36,646 nucleotides of DNA from an uncultured Oscillospiraceae bacterium (GCA_900540595.1 UQGL01000026.1:1-36646); one strand, 5' to 3'. Counted from the stretch's first letter, positions 23,512 to 31,750 are shown. Notes: generated from the sequence alone by a model not told the origin. Made by a program: numbers and translations.

Positions 23512-24747
23512 ATGAATCCAAATCTTCACGAAGATGCGCTGCATATCGTCACCTCCGCCATAGATGCCGTCAAGCCGGATGCCGCGGTGCGCCGCGCCCT
23601 GCAATGTGTGACCTTTCCCGGACGTGTGTTTTTGGTTGCGGTCGGCAAGGCCGGGTGGCAAATGGCACACGCCGCCCTGCAATGTCTGCCCACGCCGCCG
23701 GCGCAGGGAATTGTTGTGACAAAGTACGGTCATGTATCGACCGATCTACCGGGGATTTGCTGCTTGGAGGCCGGGCATCCCGTGCCGGATGAAAACTCCT
23801 TTGCGGCAACGCAGGCTGTGCTGGATATGACTGCCGACCTTTCCCCTGCCGATACCGTGCTGTTTTTGCTTTCCGGCGGCGGCAGCGCACTGTTTGAAAA
23901 GCCTCTGGTTCCCGGTGCAGAATTGCAAGCTATCACCCGCCAGCTGCTTGCCTGCGGCGCGGACATTGTGGAAATGAACACGATTCGCAAGCGGCTTTCG
24001 GCGGTAAAGGGCGGTCGCTTTGCCGCCCACTGCGCCCCTGCCAAGGTGCAGACCATTGTGCTGTCTGACATTTTAGGTGACCCGCCGGATATGATTGCGT
24101 CCGGACCTACGGCTCCCGATTTGTCTTGCTGCGATGAAGCGTTGAAAATTGCGGAAAAATACGATTTACAGCTAAGTCACGCCGCCCGCACCTGTCTTGG
24201 CACCGAAACACCAAGGCATCTGGACAACGTGGAAATGCAAATCATCGGCAGTGTACGGGAACTCTGCGCTGCCGCAGCCGCGCAGTGCCGCGCCCTTGGC
24301 TATGAACCGCTGTATCTGACCGACCGCCTGAACTGCGAAGCGCGGGAGGCCGGGCATTTTTTGGCTGCGATCGCCCGCAGCCACGCCGATGACGGAAAAA
24401 AGCTGGCATTCATCGCGGGCGGTGAGACCGTTGTGCGCCTGACGGGCAGCGGTCTCGGCGGTCGCAATCAGGAAATCGCCCTTGCCGCGGCAGAAAACCT
24501 CAGCGGTCTGTCAAATGCCGCTGTGATAAGCGTCGGCAGCGACGGCACAGATGGCCCCACCGATGCAGCGGGCGGCTATGCGGACGGCGGCACACAAGCC
24601 GCGCTGGCGTCGGCGGGGTGGAATATCGCGGATGCTCTGCGCCAAAATGACGCCTACCATGCTCTGCAAACCGTAAACGGTCTTGTTCATACCGGTCCGA
24701 CCGGAACCAATGTAAATGATGTAGCGATTGCTCTGGTTGGTGAATAG
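23512..24747 (+). CDS. Glycerate 2-kinase, MOFRL family
   Basis: The 411 residues match class II glycerate kinases (GckA/TtuD type), which phosphorylate D-glycerate to 2-phosphoglycerate for glycolysis. The N-terminal domain contains FLVAVGKAGWQMA with the conserved lysine K46, GHPVPDENS, and LLSGGGSALFEKP. EMNTIRKRLSAVKGGRFA and VLSDILGDPPDMIASGPT follow. The MOFRL domain is C-terminal (LTGSGLGGRNQEIAL, ISVGSDGTDGPTDAAGG). TAAGGAG precedes the start. As last gene of the operon it completes the route from tartronate semialdehyde begun by garR. The product feeds enolase, giving a net path from hydroxy acids to pyruvate. Confidence 0.93.
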   Translation: MNPNLHEDALHIVTSAIDAVKPDAAVRRALQCVTFPGRVFLVAVGKAGWQMAHAALQCLPTPPAQGIVVTKYGHVSTDLPGICCLEAGHPVPDENSFAATQAVLDMTADLSPADTVLFLLSGGGSALFEKPLVPGAELQAITRQLLACGADIVEMNTIRKRLSAVKGGRFAAHCAPAKVQTIVLSDILGDPPDMIASGPTAPDLSCCDEALKIAEKYDLQLSHAARTCLGTETPRHLDNVEMQIIGSVRELCAAAAAQCRALGYEPLYLTDRLNCEAREAGHFLAAIARSHADDGKKLAFIAGGETVVRLTGSGLGGRNQEIALAAAENLSGLSNAAVISVGSDGTDGPTDAAGGYADGGTQAALASAGWNIADALRQNDAYHALQTVNGLVHTGPTGTNVNDVAIALVGE

Positions 24748-24819
24748 CAAAACAGCGCCTGCCTTTTCTTGACCACCATTTGACCACTACTGTGCAGTTG
24801 CCTTGTAAAATGCTGAAAG

Positions 24820-24852
24820 AGCCTGTTGTGACAACCAACAACAGGCTTTTTC
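24820..24852 (+). terminator. Terminator after the glycerate kinase operon
   Basis: AGCCTGTTGT and ACAACAGGCT form a perfect 10-bp stem around an 8-base loop, followed by TTTTTCTT. It lies 70 bases after the kinase stop and is part of the repeated attachment-like segment. Confidence 0.85.
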
Positions 24853-24926
24853 TTATTTCTAGCGCAACTGTGCAGAGTCAACAAAATTAACGCTTCATCG
24901 TCAGTCTATACCACCCTGTCGCAGTT

Positions 24927-24971
24927 CTCCGACCCGGAAGGCCAGAGGTTCGAATCCTCCCGGTCGCACCA
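24927..24971 (+). other. 3' half of tRNA-Arg(CCG), probable attachment core
   Basis: These 45 bases fit tRNA positions 32-76: anticodon loop CTCCGAC with anticodon CCG, T-loop TTCGAAT, acceptor strand CGGTCGC, discriminator A and encoded CCA. No matching 5' half (acceptor GCGACCG, D-arm) stands upstream. A bare 3' half beginning in the anticodon loop is the classical scar of a tyrosine-recombinase element. A terminator-like hairpin (CATTGCAA/TTGCAATG, T-rich) follows at 24980-25020. Confidence 0.7.
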
Positions 24972-25025
24972 GAAAACATCATTGCAATGTGTTTTTTTGC
25001 AATGAGGTTTTTCTTTTTTGGCTTT

Positions 25026-25301
25026 TTAAAATAACTTTAGCAACATATCATCAGTGGCGTCTGTGTACTGCCCCTGCTTAATTTTCTTGTTTCGCAGCTG
25101 ATTTACAGCGTTTCTTGCAAGACAGACTTCCTCACTGGTGAAAACTGCTTTTTTACCCACTAGGAGAGAATCTACTTTGAGTATCAAATATCCAGTTTCA
25201 CGCCAACCTGTGTTCATGGCTCTCTGCAGATAATAGTGATCGCCCAGTGCTTTCAGTAAGATACTTTTGTTTGCGCGTGTCAGCTTGATTTTTCTCGTCA
25301 T
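25026..25301 (-). CDS. Small basic protein downstream of an integrase tail
   Basis: A 91-residue frame starts at 25301 (MTRKIKLTRANKSILLKALG...) with GGAAAGGCGATT upstream. Its ATG overlaps the TGA of the integrase tail as ATGA, typical of coupled genes. It is basic at the start and probably helical. I do not recognise the family. In its present state it also forms the in-frame extension of the RepA copy B reading frame, so it may be made only as a fusion tail or by reinitiation. It was probably the gene following integrase in the intact element. Confidence 0.5.
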   Translation of the reverse strand: MTRKIKLTRANKSILLKALGDHYYLQRAMNTGWRETGYLILKVDSLLVGKKAVFTSEEVCLARNAVNQLRNKKIKQGQYTDATDDMLLKLF

Positions 25302-26297
25302 AATCCAATCGCCTTTCCAAGTTTTTCTTGCGCTTTGCGCTTGTTCTTGTCGAATGCATGGGCGTAAATATCGGATGTTTTTCGGTTCAAATACTTTATC
25401 GAAATACTTCGCCATGTTGTAGGTGAACTGGTTCGGTTTGGCATTTTCAATACCTGCTGCCGCAAGCAATTCAGATGCCGTTCCCTGCCAGTTTCCCACA
25501 CTTTCGATGTACTCAGCCGCTTTCCACAAGTAGTCCGGCACAGCCTTGATTTCTCGTTCCTCTGCGGTTTCTTCATCTTCCAAAGTCCAGACGCAATTTT
25601 CCTCCCTCAAATGCAGCGTTCTATCGTCCATATCGCGTCCGGTAAGCAAAATGTCAGCAGTTTGGCTCATTCGCTTACGCTGCATGACCCAGCTTGTATC
25701 TGCCACACCCATAAGCCCTGTGGAGCCTGAAATCTGGTCAAACGGATCAGCCGCACTCTGCTTACGCAAGTGGTGAATCAGCAAAATGCAGATGCCATAC
25801 TTGTCAGCAAGCTTTTTCAATGCACCGGCCTCCTTATAGTCGTTCGCATACATTCCACCGTTTCCATCGCTCACACGCACTTTTTGAAGTATATCGATGA
25901 CAATCAAGCCAACATCGCAGTATGTATGAATCAAAGATTCTACCTGTTCCTCTAAGCCCTGCCCAATACTCGGACATTCCGTTTGGAGAATCAGACGCTC
26001 TGGGGCATCTCCGCCGTCGATAAGCTGGAAAATGCGGTTTTGCAAACGATTAAATGTATCTTCCAGCGAAAAATAAATCACGGTGCGTGGCTCTATTTCT
26101 CGATCCCAGACAGGATTGCCCTGTGCGATCTGCAAACACAGCCACAAGGTCAACCAGCTTTTGCCCGCCTTGCTTGGGCCAGCAAACAGTGCAAGACCGG
26201 CTGGGAGCAGGCCGGGGATAATCCACTTTACGGGTGGAAGCGGCGTGGAGAGCAGTTCTTCTGCGGAGATTGCCTTTGGAAGTTTGGTAAAAGTCAT
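25026..26297 (-). pseudogene. RepA-like ATPase copy B, fused by deletion to an integrase tail
   Basis: From the ATG at 26297, the one with AAAGGA 8 bases upstream (two more ATGs stand just before it), about 315 residues parallel copy A, including GPSKAGKS, GLIVID and ILLIHHLRK. At about 25376-25386 homology stops inside VFEPKN. In another frame the DNA from there reads KTSDIYAHAFDKNKRKAQEK and ends LGKAIGL at a TGA (25298-25300). This is the typical end of a tyrosine integrase, with the catalytic Tyr. The RepA frame instead runs through it and on into the small downstream frame to 25026. A deletion has thus removed the mob genes and nearly all of an integrase. The ATPase core may still be made. 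Confidence 0.8.
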
Positions 26298-26511
26298 TTG
26301 CATCATCCTTTCTTGTTTGGTATAGGTCTATTATCTCATACTATCGTCGTTTTGTGTGTAGTAAGTTTTACTCTCTAGTGTTAAGTTGTACGGCTCACGC
26401 CGCCCCACAGCCCCACAAACGCGCCAAGCGGCGGGCTTGCGGAGTTCATCGCGTCCGTGTGCGATGCGGAGCATCCGCCCCACACGGGGCTTGTTTGGGC
26501 GAGATGTGGGA

Positions 26512-26574
26512 GTGAATCAGATTTGATTCACTTTTTCGATTTTGTACTCAAATAGTGAATCAGTTCTGATTCAC
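26512..26574. promoter_or_regulatory. Pair of 20-bp palindromes, copy B
   Basis: GTGAATCAGATTTGATTCAC (26512-26531) and GTGAATCAGTTCTGATTCAC (26555-26574) repeat the copy A pair exactly, with the same 23-base spacer, although nearby GC-rich sequence has changed. Confidence 0.7.
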
Positions 26575-26696
26575 TTCGGCGGTCCGCGTGCGTATTTCAC
26601 ACAATCTCTCAGAATTGGTCTAATCATAAGTTCACTTCTTTTCCGTGCTGTATCGTTATTCTGTGTACCCCATTTGAATACACTTTCCGGAGAGAA

Positions 26697-26745
26697 AAAA
26701 GAGCCCGGAGAACCTTACCGATTTGGTAAGGCCCTCCGGGCTCTT
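26697..26745. terminator. Strong terminator, copy B
   Basis: AGAGCCCGGAGAACCTTACC pairs with GGTAAGGCCCTCCGGGCTCT, with one mismatch, around GATTT. An A-tract lies before and a T-tract after. It is the counterpart of the hairpin at 3864-3912. Confidence 0.82.
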
Positions 26746-26868
26746 TATATATTATCTCTGTTCTATCCGGGTGTAAGGGTACACTTTCCCCGCAAATCTT
26801 GATGTAAATTCAATAAAAATCAAATAATGCGCATAATAGCGTTAATCGCACGGTTATGTAAATAATAA

Positions 26869-27075
26869 AAGAAACCGTGTACATCAAAATAAATGCTGAA
26901 GAAAAATGTCTGATTTGCCGCTCGCCCCCAGACTTGGGAACATAACAGGCAAGCCGCTGGCAACGACCGTACACTGACTTTGCAAGGGTCTTACTTCTTA
27001 CAACCCAAGCGCGGTCACCCCATCTGAAGCTGTGGGGCATCTGGAGTATCATTATGTTCTCTCCCTGCCGTGGGT
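26869..27075 (-). other. Conserved 68-codon open frame, copy B
   Basis: This is the counterpart of the frame at 4012-4218, beginning MILQMPHSFRWGDRAWVV with a GGGAGAG-type site before it. In copy B the frame is open further at both ends. Replacement and silent differences from copy A are about equally frequent, so I treat coding as unproven. Confidence 0.28.
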
Positions 27076-27173
27076 TAGGGTCTGCCAAGACCTTGCTGTG
27101 CGCCCCACCGAGAGAGTAAAGTACCTGTTATGCTGTGTATTCAGTTGTAAAGGTGCTGGTACGGAGTAAATTT

Positions 27174-27314
27174 TGGCAACGCAGATGCCGTGCCGCACAC
27201 CGAGCCGCAGCGAGGCGCTTCGGAGCGCAACCGACGCTTGCGGCGGCTCTTGGCGCGGAGATCCGCCGGAGCGGTGCTTAAAGCCGTTAGGCGGGAATTG
27301 TGCGGTGTTGCCCT
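27174..27314. repeat. Short inverted-repeat element, copy 2
   Basis: Read on the minus strand it begins GGGCAACACCGCACAATTCC and continues CGCCTAACGGCTTTAAGCAC, matching copy 1. It then has a longer GC-rich middle (CGCCGCAAGCGTCGG and further hairpins) and ends near GGCAAC on the plus strand. It lies 4 bases past the stop of the DASS transporter and may supply a transcript-ending hairpin. Confidence 0.75.
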
Positions 27315-27318
27315 AATA

Positions 27319-28602
27319 TCATTGCAGATAATACAGCGGGAACATCATCGGCAGCACAAGGATGGACATCATGCAGAGCAGCGCCGCCAAGGGTGTGCCG
27401 CATTTTAAGTAGTCCTTCAGCTTATACCCGCCCGGCTCGATGATCATGATCTGGCAGGGCGCGGCCATCGGGGTCATAATGGAAATGCAGCTGGCGGTGA
27501 TAACACCCACCACGGCAGCACGCGGGTCAAGCCCCATCTTAAGGCAGGCAGATGTGACGAGAGGAATAAAAATCGTCAGCGTGGCAAGGTTCGACATGAC
27601 CTGCGTCAGCACAAACGGCACAAGGAAGAATACAGCCATAATCAAGTAAGTATTCGTCGTACCGCCCAGGATTTTGATCATCCAATCCGCCACAACATCG
27701 CCGGCGCCTGTCTTCTGGATGGCATCGGACAGCGCCAGCACGCCCGCAAACAGGAAGATCGTCGGCTGGTGGATGGATGCCAGCGCCTCCTTCTCGCTCA
27801 GCACGCCCGTCAGCACCAGCAGCACTGCGCCAAGGCAGGCGGTCAGGTACATTTTGATGCCGATGATATTTTCCAGCAGCATCAGGGCAATCGTTGCCAG
27901 AATGATGATCATAGCCAGCTTTTGCTTGGCGGGGCTGATTTTTTCGCTGCCGGTCTGCCCCGATGCGCCATCCGAGAACTTCCCGTTCGGAATATCAGGC
28001 ATGAGCTTGTAGCCGACAAAGGTCATGTACAAAATCGCTGTTGCCAGCATTGGAATGCGCGCCACGGTAAAATCCCAGACGTGCAGCGGGTTGGGCGCAC
28101 CGGCTTTCATCATAACATCGTTCCACGCCATATTGCTGGCGCCCTGCCCCATAAAGGTCATCTGGGTGGCAATGTTGGCGCACGCCATCGCCGGGTACAG
28201 CAGCTTACTGCGGCTGGTGCCGATGTCGTTGGCAATGCCCACCAGCAGCGGGATCATAATAGCTGCCGTTGCCGTAGCGCTGGTGATGGCACCCAAAAAT
28301 GCCGCCGCTACGCAGGACAGAAAAATCAGGATCCGTTGGTTGTCCTTGTAGCGCACGACAAGGCTCTGCGCCTTGTCAATGAGGACGGTTTTCGTCAGCC
28401 CTGCGCCAATCACAAACATCGCCACAAACATAACGACGTTCGTGTTGATAAACCCGCCGAACGCCTCGGCAGGAGTCATTACGCCTGTTAAAATCAGCGC
28501 CAGAATGATGCCGGATGAGATAACGGCAAACGGGATTTTGCCGCTGACAAACGCAAGGATCGTCGCCAGCAGAATGAGCAGAGTAATCTCCAATAGGGTC
28601 AT
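27319..28602 (-). CDS. DASS/SLC13-family dicarboxylate transporter 1
   Basis: The 427-residue membrane protein has about 11-12 hydrophobic segments and two inverted-repeat halves of the SLC13/ArsB-NhaD type. The family signatures are an Ala/Thr-rich loop in each half (FLGAITSATATAAIMIPLLVG; QVMSNLATLTIFIPLVT) and repeated xPAEAF/EKEALASI helices. DASS members carry succinate, malate, citrate or tartrate with sodium or by exchange; E. coli TtdT is a member. It is transcribed after ttdB across a hairpin, with GGGAGGA before its ATG. Tartrate, or an exchange product such as succinate, is the likely cargo. It is a paralogue of the transporter at 30271-31545. Confidence 0.85.
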   Translation of the reverse strand: MTLLEITLLILLATILAFVSGKIPFAVISSGIILALILTGVMTPAEAFGGFINTNVVMFVAMFVIGAGLTKTVLIDKAQSLVVRYKDNQRILIFLSCVAAAFLGAITSATATAAIMIPLLVGIANDIGTSRSKLLYPAMACANIATQMTFMGQGASNMAWNDVMMKAGAPNPLHVWDFTVARIPMLATAILYMTFVGYKLMPDIPNGKFSDGASGQTGSEKISPAKQKLAMIIILATIALMLLENIIGIKMYLTACLGAVLLVLTGVLSEKEALASIHQPTIFLFAGVLALSDAIQKTGAGDVVADWMIKILGGTTNTYLIMAVFFLVPFVLTQVMSNLATLTIFIPLVTSACLKMGLDPRAAVVGVITASCISIMTPMAAPCQIMIIEPGGYKLKDYLKCGTPLAALLCMMSILVLPMMFPLYYLQ

Positions 28603-28619
28603 AGAATTCCTCCCGGAAA

Positions 28620-28661
28620 CACAAAGGGACGCCCCGCACGAATGCGAAGTGTCCCTTTGTG
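28620..28661 (-). terminator. Hairpin between ttdB and DASS transporter 1
   Basis: CACAAAGGGAC and GTCCCTTTGTG form a perfect 11-bp stem with a 20-base loop. On the minus strand it is followed by only three Ts, so it probably attenuates rather than ends transcription. It stands a few bases before the transporter's ribosome site. Confidence 0.55.
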
Positions 28662-28694
28662 CGTTTATGGCTGTATAGAGAAATAGTGAATGGC

Positions 28695-29327
28695 TTATTT
28701 GATGAAGCTGACGTGCTTGCAGATTTCCTCGATGGCAGCGTCCTTCTTTTTGTTGAAGTCAACCTTGTTCTTCTCGAACAGGTTGTCTCCGTTGGCGTCG
28801 ATGGAAACGATCAGCGGACCAAACTCCTTGACCTTGCAGCACCAGAGCGTTTCGGGCATACCCAGCTCGTCCCAGTGATGCTCGGCAATGCGCTGTACCT
28901 CGGTTGCGGCGACAACGGCGCAGCCGGCGGGGAACACGCAGTGGATGGCGCCGAACTCCTTGCAGGCGCGCTCGGTGTTGGGACCCATACCGCCCTTGCC
29001 CACGATGACGCGGACACCGGTGTGCTGGGTGAACTCATACTCGAACTTCTCCATGCGCATCGAGGTGGTGGGACCGACAGAAACCATCTCGTAGGCATCG
29101 TCCTGACCCTGAATGGGGCGGACAATGGGACCTGCGTGGAAGATGGCCTTGTTGCGGATGTCGTAGGGCAGCTCACGACCGCCCTCGACCAGGCGGCGGT
29201 GCGCCACGTCACGGCAGGTCATAAGATCGCCGTCGAGATACACGATGTCACCAATTTTGATGTCAGCCAGATCCTCGGCGCTGACAGGCGTGACCAAAAC
29301 CTTTTTACCGTCTCTGATTTCTACCAT
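28695..29327 (-). CDS. ttdB: L(+)-tartrate dehydratase subunit beta
   Basis: The 210 residues match TtdB, the C-terminal-type subunit of class I iron-sulfur hydro-lyases. Marks are [66 protein letters not shown] and [12 protein letters not shown]. In alignment from memory with E. coli TtdB, most conserved blocks agree. With TtdA it converts L-tartrate to oxaloacetate. The ATG overlaps the ttdA stop by one base (TAATG), indicating coupled translation. Fumarase activity is the main alternative for this family, but the partner subunit favours tartrate. Confidence 0.88.
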   Translation of the reverse strand: MVEIRDGKKVLVTPVSAEDLADIKIGDIVYLDGDLMTCRDVAHRRLVEGGRELPYDIRNKAIFHAGPIVRPIQGQDDAYEMVSVGPTTSMRMEKFEYEFTQHTGVRVIVGKGGMGPNTERACKEFGAIHCVFPAGCAVVAATEVQRIAEHHWDELGMPETLWCCKVKEFGPLIVSIDANGDNLFEKNKVDFNKKKDAAIEEICKHVSFIK

Positions 29328-30226
29328 TACAGTTGCACCCCCGAATGAGTCGTTACAGTTGCGTTCAAGTCTTTGTCAAATACCACATGACCGCGGCGGT
29401 GGCTCCAGCAGCCAACGTTGACGGCGACGCCGATGGTGGACGGATGGCGAGCGGTGTTCTCGATATGCACGCCCATGACGGAGTTCTTACCACTCATGCC
29501 CTGGGGTCCCAGACCGATGGAGTTGATGCCGTCCTCCAGCAGCTTCTCCATCTCGGCAGCGCGCGGGTTGGGGTTGTGGCTGCCCAAGGGGCGCATCAGC
29601 GCCTTCTTGGAGAGCAGCGCGGCGGTTTCCACGCTGGTAGCCACGCCGACACCGACGAGCAGCGGGGGGCAGGCGTTCAGACCGTAGCTGGTCATCTGAT
29701 CCAGGACGAACTTGGTCACGCCCTCGTAGCCCATGCCCGGCATCAGCACCATCGCCTTGCCCGGCAGCGTGCAGCCGCCGCCTGCCATGTAGGTGTAGAT
29801 TTCGCAGTGGTCGTCATCGGGTACGATGTCCCAGAAAACGGTGGGCGTACCCTTGCCGACATTGCGCTTGGTGTTCACTTCGTCGAAGGTTTCCACGCTG
29901 TTGTGGCGCAGGGGTGCGGCGAAGGTAGCGCGGACGACGGCCTCCTTCAGCAGAGCCTCCAGCTCACCCATCAGCGGGAAGTTGACGCCGCACTTTACCC
30001 AGAACTGCAGCACACCGGTGTCCTGGCAGCAGGGGCGGTTCAGGTCAACAGCCAGCTTCTGGTTGCGCGCCATCGTGTCATAGATGGCGGTTGCCAGCGG
30101 GGTGGTCTCCTGCTTACGCAGCTCCTGCAGCTTAGCCTCGACATCGTCGGGCAGCTTCTTGCCGACATAGGCGACGAATTTCGCCATCTTGTCGGTCATG
30201 AGTTCAACACTTTGTTCTTTGGTCAT
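29327..30226 (-). CDS. ttdA: L(+)-tartrate dehydratase subunit alpha
   Basis: The 299 residues match TtdA, which carries the 4Fe-4S cluster of this oxygen-sensitive hydro-lyase. Likely cluster ligands are C67 (PCCQDTG), C186 (NACPPLLVG) and C273 (GCWSHRRG). The sequence [17 protein letters not shown] and [20 protein letters not shown] is much closer to E. coli TtdA as I remember it than to the fumarase alpha form, which has an NIEKTY type of sequence there. AGGAGG precedes the ATG. The gene lies between a DASS transporter and ttdB in one operon under GntR regulators. Dehydration of L-tartrate gives oxaloacetate for fermentation. Confidence 0.9.
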   Translation of the reverse strand: MTKEQSVELMTDKMAKFVAYVGKKLPDDVEAKLQELRKQETTPLATAIYDTMARNQKLAVDLNRPCCQDTGVLQFWVKCGVNFPLMGELEALLKEAVVRATFAAPLRHNSVETFDEVNTKRNVGKGTPTVFWDIVPDDDHCEIYTYMAGGGCTLPGKAMVLMPGMGYEGVTKFVLDQMTSYGLNACPPLLVGVGVATSVETAALLSKKALMRPLGSHNPNPRAAEMEKLLEDGINSIGLGPQGMSGKNSVMGVHIENTARHPSTIGVAVNVGCWSHRRGHVVFDKDLNATVTTHSGVQL

Positions 30227-30270
30227 GATTGGATGCCTCCTATGTAAATTTCAAATGTTTGTTTATGAGA

Positions 30271-31545
30271 TCATGCGGGGAAGAACGGATACGCTACCGG
30301 CAGGATCACCATGCAGATGATAAAGCTGACGAGGATCAGCGGCAGACCTGCCTTGACGTAGTCGATAAATTTGTAGCCGCCGATGCCGACAACCATTGTA
30401 TTGGCGGGCATGCCGATCGGCGTTGCGTAGGCACAGCTGCCTGCAATGACCGTGGCAATGACCACCGCGCGGGGGTCTGCGCCCAAGCCCTGCGCCAGCG
30501 ACACCGCGATGGGAACCATCAGCGCCGTGGTGGCAGTGTTGGACATAAAGTTGGTCATTGTGCAGGTGATGACAAAGATGACGACCAGCAGGATCAGCGG
30601 GTGGACTTCGTTGCCCATAGCGCCGATCAGCGTATCAGCAATCAGGCTGCCCGCGCCGGTATGCTCCAGCGCCGTTGCCAGTGCCAGCGAACCGCCAAAA
30701 AGGAATACGGTCTTGAGGTCGATGGACTTCAGTGCCTCTTTTTCGCTGATGACACCGGTCAGGATCAGAATGATTGCGCCAACCGATGCGGACACCTGCA
30801 GCTTGATGCCGATCTGCTTTTCAAACACCATCGCAAGAATGGCGATGACCAGCACAGCCAGCGACATATACTGCTTCCACTTGGGAACGTCGGAGTAATC
30901 CTTGACAGCGAACTGGTCATCCTCCAGCGATGCCGCGCCGCTGTTTTTGGGCAACAGCTTGTAGCCGAACAAGGCGAAGTAGAGGATGCCCGCCAGCATC
31001 ATAGGACCGCCGACGATCAGGTACTCAAAGAAGCTCGTTTCGATGCCCAGCTCGTTCAGGGCGCTGACGCCCATCAAGTTGCCCGGCGCACCGATGATGG
31101 AGATGTTGCCGCCCAGTGCCGCCGCAAAAACCAGCGGCATCAGCAGGTGGCTGCGGCTGTAACCACTCTCGGCCGCAATGCCGACTACCACAGGAATGAG
31201 TACGGCCGCGCTGCCCGTGTTGGACAGGAACCCGGACATAAGACCGGTGATGACCATGATGGCGATGATGAGCTGACGCTCCGATTTGGCGAACTTGGTG
31301 ACCAGACCACCGATTTTGTTGGCCATGCCGGTTTCAAACAACGCCTGCCCAACCACAAACATTGCCACGCAGAGGATGACATTAGAATCGACGTACCCGG
31401 CGAACGCCTGTTTGGGTTCAAGGACGCCGGTCACGCACAGACCCACGGAAACGATCGTGGCTGTCAGGCCCAGAGGAATCTTTTCCAGCACGAACATAAT
31501 GATCGCAAATGCCAGAAAGCAGAGGGTGATAACTGTGGGATTCAC
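30271..31545 (-). CDS. DASS/SLC13-family dicarboxylate transporter 2
   Basis: The start is a GTG at 31545, with AAAGGAGG 8 bases upstream. A long frame reaching 31767 runs through the structured leader and is not coding. The 424 residues then equal the length of the paralogue at 27319-28602. About 11 membrane segments and two family loops are visible (GFLSNTGSAAVLIPVVVG; NFMSNTATTALMVPIAVS), the SNT motif being typical of DASS sodium sites. As first gene before ttdA it is the better candidate for tartrate uptake. The other transporter may be an exporter or have another substrate. Confidence 0.87.
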   Translation of the reverse strand: MNPTVITLCFLAFAIIMFVLEKIPLGLTATIVSVGLCVTGVLEPKQAFAGYVDSNVILCVAMFVVGQALFETGMANKIGGLVTKFAKSERQLIIAIMVITGLMSGFLSNTGSAAVLIPVVVGIAAESGYSRSHLLMPLVFAAALGGNISIIGAPGNLMGVSALNELGIETSFFEYLIVGGPMMLAGILYFALFGYKLLPKNSGAASLEDDQFAVKDYSDVPKWKQYMSLAVLVIAILAMVFEKQIGIKLQVSASVGAIILILTGVISEKEALKSIDLKTVFLFGGSLALATALEHTGAGSLIADTLIGAMGNEVHPLILLVVIFVITCTMTNFMSNTATTALMVPIAVSLAQGLGADPRAVVIATVIAGSCAYATPIGMPANTMVVGIGGYKFIDYVKAGLPLILVSFIICMVILPVAYPFFPA

Positions 31546-31580
31546 TGGATGTTGCCTCCTTTTTGCTTTGATATTTAATA

Positions 31581-31590
31581 TTGTATCCAA
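31581..31590. promoter_or_regulatory. GntR operator-like site in the leader end
   Basis: TTGTATCCAA matches the operator-like palindrome at 33187-33196 in nine of ten bases. It lies about 35 bases before the GTG start of transporter 2, after the three hairpins. Confidence 0.5.
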
Positions 31591-31608
31591 ACTACAGGGG
31601 AATCTATC

Positions 31609-31711
31609 ACCCGGACGGGCCCCTGTCCGGGTTTTCACGGGGCGGCCGTTCCGGCTGCCCCGATGGATACGGCGGTTTGCGGCAGCAAGGAGAGGAGGTC
31701 TGCCGCAAACC
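31609..31711 (-). promoter_or_regulatory. Leader with three tandem hairpins before the tartrate operon
   Basis: In transcript order: GGTTTGCGGCAG/CTGCCGCAAACC (31673-31711, 12 bp); CGGGGCAGCC/GGCCGCCCCG (31638-31662); and ACCCGGAC/GTCCGGGT (31609-31632). All are GC-rich, in a leader of about 220 bases. The third reads as a terminator only on the plus strand. I recognise no known riboswitch class. It may be an attenuator or a stabilising leader. Confidence 0.55.
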
Positions 31712-31750
31712 AATCTGTGAAACGCCGTGAGTGATAATTGATAATTGATA

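Larger units (their letters stand above)
24765..25010 (+). repeat. Attachment-site-like repeat, left copy
   Basis: This segment and 33250-33505 are homologous and in the same orientation. Shared parts in order: ACCACCATTTGACCACTAC followed by TGTGCAGT; a terminator; a second ACTGTGCA with AACAnAATTnACG; TATACCnCCCTGTCG; TTCTCCGAC leading into a tRNA-like half; and a second hairpin. Short repeated motifs beside a half tRNA are what integrase arm sites and attachment cores look like. The RepA copy B fragment follows immediately. Confidence 0.65.
26298..27159. repeat. Conserved non-coding block upstream of repA, copy B
   Basis: This block is homologous to 3524-4325. It includes the same AT-rich leader before repA (TCTATTATCTCATACTATCG on the plus strand), the GC-rich segment, the palindrome pair, a terminator and the highly conserved 26810-27100 part. 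It carries about 60 extra bases (roughly 26615-26675) relative to copy A. Similarity stops near 27159, shortly before a short inverted-repeat element. No gene other than the doubtful 68-codon frame is visible. Confidence 0.8.

Noticed and set aside
24896..24971. Complete tRNA-Arg gene
   Set aside because: The 3' half is good, but the 5' part cannot form the acceptor stem, D-arm or anticodon stem, so it is only a half.
28695..30226. Fumarate hydratase (class I, two-subunit)
   Set aside because: Motifs such as [16 protein letters not shown] and CTLPGKA follow TtdA more closely than fumarase alpha, and the context is two DASS carriers and GntR regulators. Fumarase is kept only as an alternative.
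30229..31578. A 449-codon plus-strand frame opposite DASS transporter 2
   Set aside because: It is a mirror frame rich in His, Gln and Asp with no ribosome site; the minus strand has the conserved transporter.
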